Made by a program: the position numbers and the translations under genes. The notes under the pieces are model-generated. The model was not told where the DNA came from. It saw only the letters and a list, made by a program, of their open reading frames with translations, and made no database searches. Source: Vicingus serpentipes (GTDB taxonomy: Bacteria; Bacteroidota; Bacteroidia; Flavobacteriales_E; Vicingaceae). From it: a stretch of DNA of 64,000 nt. The stretch is taken from the NCBI RefSeq assembly GCF_007993035.1, contig NZ_VOOS01000001.1:1-64000 (forward strand), written 5' to 3'. Below are positions 42,401 to 50,139 of this stretch, one piece after another. Numbering within the stretch: the first letter of the stretch is position 1; every line of letters begins with the position of its first letter.

Positions 42401-42474
42401 TTACATTATATTTTGATGCACTTAAAAATTTAATCGACGGATTGGAAAAAGTATTTGAAAAGTTCAAAAAATAA
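39415..42474 (+). CDS. ABCG-type ABC transporter with TerB-like N-terminal domain
   Basis: A 1019-residue single-chain transporter half. Residues about 1-150 are helical and resemble a TerB-like domain (QKIIVLIRLIEFIYANNHPS ... LEFINTVSETFNIPPEEF). A short FHA-like beta region follows. The ATPase (about 260-500) has GIMGASGAGKSTLLNLLNG (Walker A), YVSQDDLLIEELTVFQNL (Q loop), TISGGQRKRLNIALELI (signature) and AVLFVDEPTSGLSSRDS (Walker B), in the ABCG/White style. Six hydrophobic segments follow (about 590-790), then a long charged helical domain (about 790-980) and a last membrane helix (NIAIIWLMSIFLSITLYF). The substrate is unknown. A promoter-like TAACTTCG box lies at 39390-39397. Confidence 0.88.
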   Translation: MSERILKALMQLFSIVSDTEELTANSRNIVESFLKQQLNQQLVKEYLRLYDDFIEAKNKKSEGSKRKKRTSVNSVKVLLICTQINEELAQKQKIIVLIRLIEFIYANNHPSEQELEFINTVSETFNIPPEEFNHCLEFTKKSIDEKFDSPCVLVINSKKENELKESKHIYSEGINGELRILKIETVNLFFVRYYGDSELYMNGILINKTRSHILSQGSSIRSSRVQPIYYSDIISSYFKDDNAEKIVFNVDGLTYKFKGGNYGMHHFSFSEESGHMVGIMGASGAGKSTLLNLLNGAYIPTTGQITINGIDIHHEPDKIEGVIGYVSQDDLLIEELTVFQNLFYNAKLCFDNLNEAQITKRVLDVLLSIGLLEAKDLKVGSPMEKTISGGQRKRLNIALELIREPAVLFVDEPTSGLSSRDSENIMDLLKELALKGKLVFVVIHQPSSDIFKMFDNLLILDTGGYPIYNGNPVDAVIYFKELVNHVNSNESECVSCGNVNSEQIFNIIESRVVDEYGNPTLNRKISPQEWYQFYLDKIEKSSSTFKRLTTAPNITFSIPNKIKQFKVFIIRDVLSKLTNKQYMLINFLEAPVLAFILSFLVRYFNADSNNELGYIFRENENLPAYIFMSVIVALFVGLTVSAEEIIRDQKIRKREKFLNLSKGSYLFSKISIMFAISAIQTFTFIIIGNSILGIDGMNVAYWLVLFSTACFANMLGLNISASFNSAVTIYILIPFLVIPQLLLSGVIVKFDKLNPTITLQDKVPVVGEIMTSRWAYEALAVHQFKDNKFEKQFYKLDKELKVVEFKKNFWLAKLREKLSSSQNYLNDETKKEELVNNFELLRNEIGKEIETNTEIKFADLDKLYIDKVNETVFTNTKNYFLDLNNYYLQKYKNANNSRDKLASKLNKDKEARDLFIEMKDRYTNDALSDFVKDKNELNKIIELDNHLIQKADPIYLSPDDFRAHFYAPEKKIFGVYIDTFWVNIAIIWLMSIFLSITLYFDALKNLIDGLEKVFEKFKK

Positions 42475-42508
42475 CCTTTTCTAAACACTTTTAAACCAAT
42501 ATCGTATT

Positions 42509-42533
42509 TATAGTATGTACATTACATGCTATA
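42509..42533. promoter_or_regulatory. 25-nt near-perfect palindrome, possible operator
   Basis: TATAGTATGTA and TACATGCTATA are inverted copies around a CAT loop; ten positions pair exactly and one forms a G-T wobble. No T run follows, so it is unlikely to be a terminator. It lies 15 bp before the patatin ATG and may be an operator or mRNA hairpin. Confidence 0.5.
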
Positions 42534-42547
42534 ATTGATTTTCAAAA

Positions 42548-44773
42548 ATGTTTAGAAAACTATTCTACTTTTTACCAACACAACTCTTTTTAATTAGCAT
42601 TAAAAGAAATCACTTTGTTTTACTTTTTTGGATAATACTGTTTGGTATTGTTGGGGAAAATCTATTTGTAAAATATGGTATTCCTTATTTATTTTTAGCT
42701 CCTGAATATTTAAATGAAGTAAGCGTTTGGTCTTATTTTATAATGGGTTTTTCCATTGGTGGTTTTGTAATGGCTTTTAATGTTACTGGTTATATCATTA
42801 ATAGTAACAAATTCCCTTTTATTGCTACCTTAAAGTATCCTTTCTTAAAGTATTGCATAAATAATTCATTACTTCCTTTATTGTTTATCATTTATTTTTG
42901 CTTTAAAATAGCTTACTTCTTGCATACAAAAGAACTCTATTCAAATTCAGAAATAACTATTTTCATAATTGGATTACTTGGAGGATATATCTCTTTCGTT
43001 TTCTTTTCACTCACCTATTTCTTTTCTACTAATAAAAACATATTTAAAATTCTAGGAATAAAAGAAGATAATGAACCGAATAATGTCAGTTCATTTTTAT
43101 TAAAAGAAAAAGGATGGTTTAGGTTTTTTAAAAAATCTAAAAAATGGCATGTTGAATATTATTTGCACAATCCTTTTAAAACAAAAAATGCTCGAGACAT
43201 TTCACATTATGATACAGAAATGTTAAAGTCTGTTTTTAAGCAGAATAAAATAAATGCTTCCATTTTTGAAATTACTGTTTTTTTAACACTAATTGGTTTA
43301 GGTTTTTTAAGTGAAAACCCAATATTTATAATACCTGCTGGAGCTAGTGTGGTTTTATTTTTCACTACAATTTTAATACTATTCAGTGCAATGCATACCT
43401 GGCTTCAAGGTTGGACTGGATTCACTTTTATTGTTTTATTTATTATTGTTAATCTATTATCAAAATACCAAACCTTTAGCTACACTAATATGGCTTATGG
43501 TTTAAACTACACTACTCAAAAAGCAGAGTACTCTATAAAAACTATTAATGATTTAAAAAACAACAACAAAAATTTTAATACTGATTATTATAATGAACTT
43601 AAAATTTTAGAAAATTGGAAAAGCAAAAACAACCAAGCTGCTAAACCCAAACTGATTTACATTAATACTAGTGGCGGAGGTTCTAGGGCTTCGCTTTGGA
43701 CATTTTTTACTCTTCAACAACTTGATAGTTTATTTAATAATAAAGTGTTTAAGCAATCGCATTTAATCACTGGTTCTTCTGGAGGAATGATTGGTGCTGC
43801 GTATTATAGAGAATTGTATTTATTAAATCAACATAACAATTTAAAACCCGATATTACTAACAGGATTTATATCAACAATATGGCAAAGGATTTATTAAAT
43901 CCCATTGCCTTTTATATGGCTACAAACGACTTTTTTATTCGTACTAAAAAATATAATTATAACGGAAATAATTACACAAAAGATAGAGGCTATGCATTTG
44001 AAAAACAATTATTGATTAATACTGAGAATATACTAGATAAAAAATTATTAGATTATAAATCTCCAGAAGTCAATGCTCAAATTCCAATCATGATTTTTAG
44101 CCCTACAATTATTAATGATGGGAGAAGATTGTTAATTTCTGCTCAGCACATTTCTTATTTAAATAACAACAACCCAAACAATAACACTTTTAGTCAACCT
44201 ATTGCTGAAAACATTGAGTTTTCAAGATTGTTTAAAAACCAAGATGCTGCTAATTTAAAATTTACAAGTGCATTAAGAATGAGTGCAACTTTTCCTTACA
44301 TAATGCCAAATGTATCTTTACCATCCGAACCACAAATAGATGTGCTAGATGCAGGTATGAGAGACAATTATGGTGCTTTATCAACTTTTAAACACATTCA
44401 TACCTTTAAAAACTGGATTAATGACAATACTAGTGGTGTTATTGTTATTACCATAAGAGATAAATCAAAAGACAAATTAATTGAAAACAATCCTTTAAAA
44501 TCTATCATTGAATCAGCAAATAGCCCTATAGGAAGTTTGTATGGGAATCTATTCCAAATCCAAGATTATAATTTGGATGATATGCTCCAATACTTGAGTG
44601 CTGATTTATCTCACCCTATTGATGTGATTGATTTTGAATTAGAAAGTAACAACAACCAGATATCATTGAGTTGGCATTTAACAAAAAAAGAAAAGACCAA
44701 TGTCTTAAATTCAATTCACTCAAAAAACAACCAAAAATCGATTGTTAGACTAGCAAAATTATTAGAAGAATAA
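42548..44773 (+). CDS. Membrane-anchored patatin-like phospholipase
   Basis: A 741-residue protein with about seven hydrophobic segments in residues 1-310, then a cytoplasmic or periplasmic patatin domain (about 370-741). The glycine-rich oxyanion region LIYINTSGGGSRASLWTF, the nucleophile elbow HLITGSSGGMIGAAYY (catalytic Ser in GSSGG, a GxSxG match) and the dyad Asp in VLDAGMRDNYGAL are all intact. Patatin-like enzymes cleave acyl esters of membrane lipids. The protein is downstream of the ABCG transporter and separated by a palindrome, so a shared lipid-related role is possible but not shown. The C-terminus overlaps nothing; the convergent E1 gene ends 13 bp away. Confidence 0.87.
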   Translation: MFRKLFYFLPTQLFLISIKRNHFVLLFWIILFGIVGENLFVKYGIPYLFLAPEYLNEVSVWSYFIMGFSIGGFVMAFNVTGYIINSNKFPFIATLKYPFLKYCINNSLLPLLFIIYFCFKIAYFLHTKELYSNSEITIFIIGLLGGYISFVFFSLTYFFSTNKNIFKILGIKEDNEPNNVSSFLLKEKGWFRFFKKSKKWHVEYYLHNPFKTKNARDISHYDTEMLKSVFKQNKINASIFEITVFLTLIGLGFLSENPIFIIPAGASVVLFFTTILILFSAMHTWLQGWTGFTFIVLFIIVNLLSKYQTFSYTNMAYGLNYTTQKAEYSIKTINDLKNNNKNFNTDYYNELKILENWKSKNNQAAKPKLIYINTSGGGSRASLWTFFTLQQLDSLFNNKVFKQSHLITGSSGGMIGAAYYRELYLLNQHNNLKPDITNRIYINNMAKDLLNPIAFYMATNDFFIRTKKYNYNGNNYTKDRGYAFEKQLLINTENILDKKLLDYKSPEVNAQIPIMIFSPTIINDGRRLLISAQHISYLNNNNPNNNTFSQPIAENIEFSRLFKNQDAANLKFTSALRMSATFPYIMPNVSLPSEPQIDVLDAGMRDNYGALSTFKHIHTFKNWINDNTSGVIVITIRDKSKDKLIENNPLKSIIESANSPIGSLYGNLFQIQDYNLDDMLQYLSADLSHPIDVIDFELESNNNQISLSWHLTKKEKTNVLNSIHSKNNQKSIVRLAKLLEE

Positions 44774-44786
44774 AAATTAAAACTTC

Positions 44787-46772
44787 TTAATAATTAACCA
44801 AGTCAATTAACGCCTCTTCAAACCTTTGCTTTGGTAAAAAGTTTTCTTCTAATTGATTAATAAAAGGGTTTGGTGTATCCAAACTTGCTACTCTTTTTAC
44901 TGGAGCATCTAAATACTCAAAGCAATTATCGGTAATTAACGCACTTATTTCCCCTCCTATTCCATTAAACATTGTTGCTTCATGTAATATAATTGCTCTA
45001 TTCGTTTTCTTTACTGAGTTATATATTGTTTCTGTATCTAAAGGCACCAAGGTTCTTAAATCAATTAAATCAGCATTAATTTCTGGATGGTTTTTCAAAA
45101 TTTCCAAAGCCCAATGCACCCCCATTCCATAAGTTACGATAGTAACATCTTCTCCCTCTTTCAATACTTTTGCTTTTCCGATTTCTAATGTATAATAATC
45201 ATCTGGAACTTCCTCTGTAATACTTCTATATAAAGCTTTGTGCTCAAAATACATCACTGGATTTGGGTCTTCAAAAGAAGCTATTAATAATCCTTTTGCA
45301 TCATAAGGAAAAGCTGGGTAAACTACTTTTAAACCTGGAGTTTGTGTAAACCAAGCTTCATTACATTGCGAGTGAAACGGACCTGCAGCAACGCCACCAC
45401 CTGTTGGCATACGAACTACAACATCTGCATTTTGTCCCCAACGGTAATGAATTTTAGCCAAATTATTACATACTTGTGTAATTCCTTCACTCACAAAGTC
45501 AGCAAATTGCATTTCAACCATTGCTTTATCGCCATTAATTGCCAATCCTAAACCTGCTCCCAAAATAGCTGATTCACATAACGGTGTATTTCTTACTCTA
45601 TCTTTTCCAAACTTCTCTACAAAACCATCAGTAATTTTAAAAACTCCTCCATAGTCAGCAATGTCTTGCCCCATCAAAACAAGATTATCATACTTTTCCA
45701 TACTCTGACGCAATCCATCAGAAATAGCATCAATTAATCTTTTTTCTGTTTTATTAGTTGTTGCTGGTTTTGTTTCATTATAAGTATATGGAGCATAAAC
45801 ATCTGCTAGCTCAGTTTCTGTAGATGCGATAATAGGCTCTTCAGCATAAGCTCTTTCAAGCTCATCATTAATTTCTTGTTTAATTGACGCTTTAATTTCT
45901 TCAGCTTGTGCCTCAGTTAATACTTTTTCAGCAATCAAAAACTCTTCATAATTAGTTGTTGGATCTTTCTTTTGCCATTCATCCATTAATTCTTGAGGAA
46001 CATATTTAGTTCCTGAAGCTTCTTCATGACCTCTCATTCTAAAAGTCATACATTCTACCAAAACAGGTCTTGGCTTTTTACGAATAGATTCCGCAATTTG
46101 ACTTATTTTATAGTAAACATCAAGGATGTCGTTACCTTCAATCAATTCTGTCTCCATCCCATAACCGATTCCTTTATCGATAAAGTTTTTACATCTAAAT
46201 TGCTCATTAGAAGGAGTAGATAATCCATACCCATTATTTTCGATCACAAAAATTACAGGTAATTGCCATACTGCAGCAGTGTTTAATGCCTCATGAAAAT
46301 CACCTTCACTTGCTCCTCCGTCTCCTGAAAAAACTAAAGTAGCTTTGTTGTTTTTCTTTAACAAGTTACTTAGTGCTATTCCATCAGCGACACCAAGTTG
46401 TGGACCTAAATGTGAAATCATTCCTACAATATTATATTCATTTGTTCCAAAATGAAAAGAACGATCTCTACCTTTAGTAAAACCACTCATCTTTCCTTGA
46501 AACTGAGTGAATAATCTAAATAATGGAATTTCTCTAGCGGTAAACACACCTAAATTACGGTGCATAGGCAAAATATATTCATCTTTATTTAAAGCTAAAG
46601 TTGCACCTACCGAAACTGCTTCTTGGCCAATACCAGAAAACCATTTACTAATTCTACCTTGTCGAAGAAGTATTAACATTTTCTCTTCAATTAAACGAGG
46701 TTTAATTAAAGCTTTATAGATATCCAACAATTCATTGTCAGTGTATTTTCTTCGATTATACTTTATAGTCAT
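44787..46772 (-). CDS. Fused 2-oxoacid dehydrogenase E1 (alpha + beta)
   Basis: A 661-residue fusion of the two E1 subunits of a thiamine-diphosphate 2-oxoacid dehydrogenase. The alpha half (about 1-330) has GQEAVSVGATLAL, the ThDP motif FSGDGGASEGDFHEALN ... IENNGYGLSTP, and RMRGHEEASGTKYVP. The beta half (about 335-661) has LMGQDIADYGGVFKIT, RVRNTPLCESAILGAGLGLA, VEMQFADFVSEG and VVRMPTGGGVAAGPFHSQ. The fused form is common in Bacteroidota and is usually the branched-chain 2-oxoacid (or pyruvate-like) E1. The substrate cannot be settled here and the E2 and E3 genes are elsewhere. It is divergent from a small membrane protein gene. Confidence 0.93.
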   Translation of the reverse strand: MTIKYNRRKYTDNELLDIYKALIKPRLIEEKMLILLRQGRISKWFSGIGQEAVSVGATLALNKDEYILPMHRNLGVFTAREIPLFRLFTQFQGKMSGFTKGRDRSFHFGTNEYNIVGMISHLGPQLGVADGIALSNLLKKNNKATLVFSGDGGASEGDFHEALNTAAVWQLPVIFVIENNGYGLSTPSNEQFRCKNFIDKGIGYGMETELIEGNDILDVYYKISQIAESIRKKPRPVLVECMTFRMRGHEEASGTKYVPQELMDEWQKKDPTTNYEEFLIAEKVLTEAQAEEIKASIKQEINDELERAYAEEPIIASTETELADVYAPYTYNETKPATTNKTEKRLIDAISDGLRQSMEKYDNLVLMGQDIADYGGVFKITDGFVEKFGKDRVRNTPLCESAILGAGLGLAINGDKAMVEMQFADFVSEGITQVCNNLAKIHYRWGQNADVVVRMPTGGGVAAGPFHSQCNEAWFTQTPGLKVVYPAFPYDAKGLLIASFEDPNPVMYFEHKALYRSITEEVPDDYYTLEIGKAKVLKEGEDVTIVTYGMGVHWALEILKNHPEINADLIDLRTLVPLDTETIYNSVKKTNRAIILHEATMFNGIGGEISALITDNCFEYLDAPVKRVASLDTPNPFINQLEENFLPKQRFEEALIDLVNY

Positions 46773-46816
46773 AACACATTATTTAAGGCCTCAAATTTAA
46801 TTGATTTTAGTTAACT

Positions 46817-46849
46817 TTGACTAGAGAATTTTTATTTATAATACTTTAA
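46817..46849 (+). promoter_or_regulatory. Candidate promoter, TTG-N22-TACTTTAA
   Basis: TTG at 46817-46819 and TACTTTAA at 46842-46849, spaced by 22 bp, resemble the consensus with two changes in the -7 box. The box ends one base before the TTG start of the small gene at 46851. Confidence 0.4.
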
Positions 46850-46850
46850 A

Positions 46851-46988
46851 TTGGAAACACAAGAAATATATGTCATATTATTAATTGCCTTATCAGTGAG
46901 TTATATTGCTTATCGATCATTTAAAAAAGCAAATAATCATAATTGTGATAAGTGTGGACTGAAGGATAAGCCTAGTTCTAAGCTTTAA
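46851..46988 (+). CDS. Small Cys-containing membrane protein (45 aa)
   Basis: A 45-codon frame starts with TTG at 46851 and reads METQEIYVILLIALSVSYIA then YRSFKKANNHNCDKCGLKDK before a TAA at 46986-46988. One membrane helix is followed by a basic stretch and a CDKCG motif. This layout (helix, then Lys-rich linker, then CxxC) is that of small FeoB-associated Cys-rich membrane proteins, which are easily missed in annotation; however no feo gene is present here, so the link to iron is only a family-level guess. It lies 15 bp before the LtaS-like gene, probably as the first gene of that operon. Confidence 0.65.
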   Translation: METQEIYVILLIALSVSYIAYRSFKKANNHNCDKCGLKDKPSSKL

Positions 46989-47003
46989 TTATTGGCTTCT
47001 TAT

Positions 47004-48902
47004 ATGAATATAGATTTCTCACATTTAATTTCATTAGCTAAAAAACTTGGCATTAGTTTTTTAGTTTTTACCTTTTGTCGCTTCTCTTTTTACTTTTTCA
47101 ATTCCTCATTTTTTAATGATGGTTTTCCTATAGATGCTTTTTATTATGGACTAAGGTTTGATTGGGTTGCTATATCTTACCTTTTTTCACCTTTTATTCT
47201 GTTATCAATTCTTCCTTTTGGTATTAGATATAATAAAAGTTATAAAATAGTAATTAAACTATTGTTTCACATAGCAAATACTATAGGTGTGATTTTTAAT
47301 TTAATTGATTTAGGTTATTATCAATTTGCTTTAAAACGAACAACTGCTGATTTTTTTAGATTTGTGTCAACTAATGATGATACTCTAAAATTACTACCTC
47401 AATATTTAGCTGATTTTTGGTATGCCTTTGTATTACTTATTATTCTTATTTCTTTTACTGAGTTTTTATACCGTAAAAGTGAATCACCTTCAATTTTAGT
47501 TGAAAAATCAACAAAAAACGCTATCGCTCAATTATTATTTTTTATAGGTATTTGTGGGTTAACTGCAATTGGGTTTAGAGGAGGTCTGCAACTAAAACCT
47601 CTAGACATTATAAATGCAGCAAACAACACCTCACCTCAGAACGTTCCTTTAGTTTTAAACACTCCTTTTTGTATTATTAAAACAGTATTAAACGATCAAT
47701 TACCCGTAACTGATTTTTTTACCCCAGCTGAATTACCTAAAATTTATAGTCCAGCTATAAAACTTAATGATGATGGGCTATTTAAAAATAAAAATGTTGT
47801 TCTCATTATTTTAGAAAGTTTTGCTAAAGAATATGTAGGTTATTTTAATAATGGATCTGGTTTTACCCCTTTTTTAGATTCTTTAATTAATGAAAGTTAT
47901 GCATTTACAAATGCTTATTCAAATGGAAGTAAATCTATAGAAGCTTTACCCTCAATTTTGGCAGGAATACCACCATTAATGAATACGCCTTATGTAATTT
48001 CGAATTACTCTAACAATAAAATTGATGCTCTTCCAAGCATTTTAAAGAATAACGGCTACAATACTTCTTTTTACCATGGAGGTTCTAATGGTACTATGGG
48101 GTTTAATGGTTTCACTAAAATTGCTGGTGTAGATAATTACTTTGGAATGGATGAATATCCAAATAAAGAAAAAGACTATGATGGTCATTGGGGTATTTTT
48201 GATGAGCCCTATCTTCAATACTTTAGCAATCAATTAAACAAAACGAAAGAACCTTTTTTTAGTGCTGTTTTTACGTTATCATCTCATCACCCATATTCTA
48301 TACCTAAAAAATATGAAAATAAATTTCCTGTTGGTATATTAGATGCTCATGAAACAATCGGTTATACTGATTATTCTTTAAGAGAATTTTTTAATAACTC
48401 TAAAAAAAGTGAATGGTTTAAAAATACGCTATTTGTTTTTACCGCCGACCATTCAGTTAGCTCTTTAAATCCTGAATACGGAACATTAATTGGAAGATTT
48501 GCAATACCTCTATTTATTTATGATCCATCTTCCACTTTAAAGGGAGTTGATACAAATTATTTCCAACATTGTGATATAACTCCTACTGTTTTAAGTTTGT
48601 TAGGGATAAATTCTAAAATTATATCTTTCGGATTGCCTTTGAACAAAAGTGATAGATTTGTTGTTGGCTTTTCTAGAAACACGTTTTATTTACTGAAAAA
48701 TGATTATCTTTTGTTATTCGACAGTGAAAACACAACTGGATTATACAATTATGCTTCAGATAAATTGTTAGCTAGGAATTTATTAAATGATGATAAATAC
48801 AACAACATTAAAGTTAAACTTGAAAAAGAGCTGAAAGCAATAATTCAACAACATAACAACCGCTTAATTGATAACAAACTTTCTATTAGTAACATTAAAT
48901 GA
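47004..48902 (+). CDS. LtaS-like phosphoglycerol transferase/sulfatase-fold membrane protein
   Basis: The start is set at ATG 47004 (MNIDFSHLISLAKKLG); TTG 46992 would add four residues. Five hydrophobic segments (residues about 10-195) precede a periplasmic sulfatase-fold domain. Motifs: NVVLIILESFAKEY (metal-binding Glu), AYSNGSKSIEALPSILAGIP (nucleophile position, Ser here rather than the Thr of Staphylococcus LtaS), SFYHGGSNGTMGFNGF, FTLSSHHPY and LFVFTADHSVSSL (metal-binding Asp-His). The family transfers phosphoglycerol from phosphatidylglycerol and releases diacylglycerol. The acceptor in this Gram-negative lineage is unknown. The next gene, a diacylglycerol kinase, overlaps by four bases (ATGA). 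Confidence 0.9.
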   Translation: MNIDFSHLISLAKKLGISFLVFTFCRFSFYFFNSSFFNDGFPIDAFYYGLRFDWVAISYLFSPFILLSILPFGIRYNKSYKIVIKLLFHIANTIGVIFNLIDLGYYQFALKRTTADFFRFVSTNDDTLKLLPQYLADFWYAFVLLIILISFTEFLYRKSESPSILVEKSTKNAIAQLLFFIGICGLTAIGFRGGLQLKPLDIINAANNTSPQNVPLVLNTPFCIIKTVLNDQLPVTDFFTPAELPKIYSPAIKLNDDGLFKNKNVVLIILESFAKEYVGYFNNGSGFTPFLDSLINESYAFTNAYSNGSKSIEALPSILAGIPPLMNTPYVISNYSNNKIDALPSILKNNGYNTSFYHGGSNGTMGFNGFTKIAGVDNYFGMDEYPNKEKDYDGHWGIFDEPYLQYFSNQLNKTKEPFFSAVFTLSSHHPYSIPKKYENKFPVGILDAHETIGYTDYSLREFFNNSKKSEWFKNTLFVFTADHSVSSLNPEYGTLIGRFAIPLFIYDPSSTLKGVDTNYFQHCDITPTVLSLLGINSKIISFGLPLNKSDRFVVGFSRNTFYLLKNDYLLLFDSENTTGLYNYASDKLLARNLLNDDKYNNIKVKLEKELKAIIQQHNNRLIDNKLSISNIK

Positions 48903-49777
48903 GTGAGCAAAAAAAAATACTATTTATTGTAAATCCCATTTCTGGGACTGGAAAGCAAAAAAATATAGTTTCGTTAATTGATTCATACTTAGATAAAAAT
49001 AAATTTAATTCAACGATTCAATTTACAGCTCATGCTGGACACGCTAAAGAAATAGTTAAAAATGAGCATCCTAACTTTGATATTATTGTTGCGGTTGGAG
49101 GAGATGGAACAGTACATGAAGTAGGCACCTCTCTTATAAATACAAACTGTATACTAGGTATAATCCCTACAGGTTCTGGTAATGGATTGGCAAGACATTT
49201 AAAAATTTCCATGAAAATTGCTGAAGCTATAAAGCAACTCAACAATCATAAAACAAAAAAAATAGATACTATACTTTTAAACAAACAACCTTTCCTTGGA
49301 GCTGCTGGATTGGGGTTTGATGCTCATGTAGCATGGAAATTTGATGAAGCTCCCACCAGAGGCTTATTAACCTATTTAAAAATATCTGTAAAAGAATACT
49401 TTAGATATAAACCACAAGAATATAAACTGATATTTAAAGATAAAACAGTTACAACGAAAGATTTACTAATTACAATATCAAATTCAAATCAATATGGTAA
49501 TAATGCTTTTATCTCACCAAACTCTGAATTGGATGATGGATTTGTTAGATTGATAGGACTTAAACCATTTCCTCTTTATATTGCACCAATCCTAGCCTAT
49601 AAACTATTTAATAAAAAAATACTATCAAGTAAGTATGTAACTGAATACAAAACAAACCAAGTAGAAATTCAATCTCCAAGCCCTGAAATGCACATGGATG
49701 GAGAGCCAGTTAAACATCACGAAATAATACAAATTGAAGTTAATCCAAAATCATTAAACGTAATAAGCAATGAGTAA
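48899..49777 (+). CDS. Diacylglycerol/lipid kinase family protein
   Basis: A 292-residue DAGK-catalytic-domain protein of the DgkB/YegS group. ILFIVNPISGTGKQKNIV, IIVAVGGDGTVHEVGTSLI (nucleotide-binding GGDGT) and LGIIPTGSGNGLARHL are intact, followed by the C-terminal beta-rich lobe (FLGAAGLGFDAHVAWKF, HMDGEPV). It is translationally coupled with the LtaS-like gene, so its natural substrate may be the diacylglycerol that the transferase releases. That link is an inference from gene order and known chemistry. Confidence 0.92.
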   Translation: MSEQKKILFIVNPISGTGKQKNIVSLIDSYLDKNKFNSTIQFTAHAGHAKEIVKNEHPNFDIIVAVGGDGTVHEVGTSLINTNCILGIIPTGSGNGLARHLKISMKIAEAIKQLNNHKTKKIDTILLNKQPFLGAAGLGFDAHVAWKFDEAPTRGLLTYLKISVKEYFRYKPQEYKLIFKDKTVTTKDLLITISNSNQYGNNAFISPNSELDDGFVRLIGLKPFPLYIAPILAYKLFNKKILSSKYVTEYKTNQVEIQSPSPEMHMDGEPVKHHEIIQIEVNPKSLNVISNE

Positions 49778-50108
49778 AAAAAATAGAGTAAACATTGTCT
49801 ATTCTACCAATCAAAACTTTGATTATGAAGAAGAAATTGAAGAAGTTGAAACTCTTGAAAATAATAAACAAGAATTAAAAGTGTTTGTAGATAGAAAACA
49901 ACGTAAAGGAAAGGCTGTTACAATAATTAGTAACTTCATAGGGTCTACAGATGATCTAAATGACCTTAGTAAAACTTTAAAATCAAAATGTGGTGTAGGT
50001 GGAAGTTGTAAAGATGGTGAAATTCTAATTCAAGGTGAATTAAAAGAAAAAGTTTATGATTTGTTAGTAAATTTAGGTTTTACTAAAACTAAAAAAATTG
50101 GTGGTTGA
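49770..50108 (+). CDS. SUI1/YciH-family translation initiation factor-like protein
   Basis: A 112-residue protein. The N-terminal part is acidic (YEEEIEEVETLENN) and the rest is a SUI1/eIF1 domain: LKVFVDRKQRKGKAVTIISN, then LSKTLKSKCGVGGSCKDGEI and IQGELKEKVYDLLVNLGF. These match bacterial YciH, which influences start-codon fidelity. It overlaps the diacylglycerol kinase gene by eight bases. Confidence 0.93.
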   Translation: MSKKNRVNIVYSTNQNFDYEEEIEEVETLENNKQELKVFVDRKQRKGKAVTIISNFIGSTDDLNDLSKTLKSKCGVGGSCKDGEILIQGELKEKVYDLLVNLGFTKTKKIGG

Positions 50109-50134
50109 TATCAAAAGTTATTGACTTACATTTG
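50105..50134 (+). promoter_or_regulatory. Bacteroidota promoter, TTG-N19-TACATTTG
   Basis: TTG at 50105-50107 and TACATTTG at 50127-50134, spaced by 19 bp, fit the consensus. The TTG start of the sensor kinase gene is only five bases after the box. Confidence 0.65.
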
Positions 50135-50139
50135 CTTAA

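Noticed and set aside
42509-42533. Palindrome as a terminator of the ABC transporter gene
   Set aside because: No T run follows either arm, so it is listed as a possible operator instead.
46801-46819. TAACTTTG at 46812-46819 as the promoter of the small gene at 46851
   Set aside because: The nearest TTG is only 8 bp upstream of the box, too close for a -33 element; the pair at 46817-46849 has better spacing, though a weaker box.
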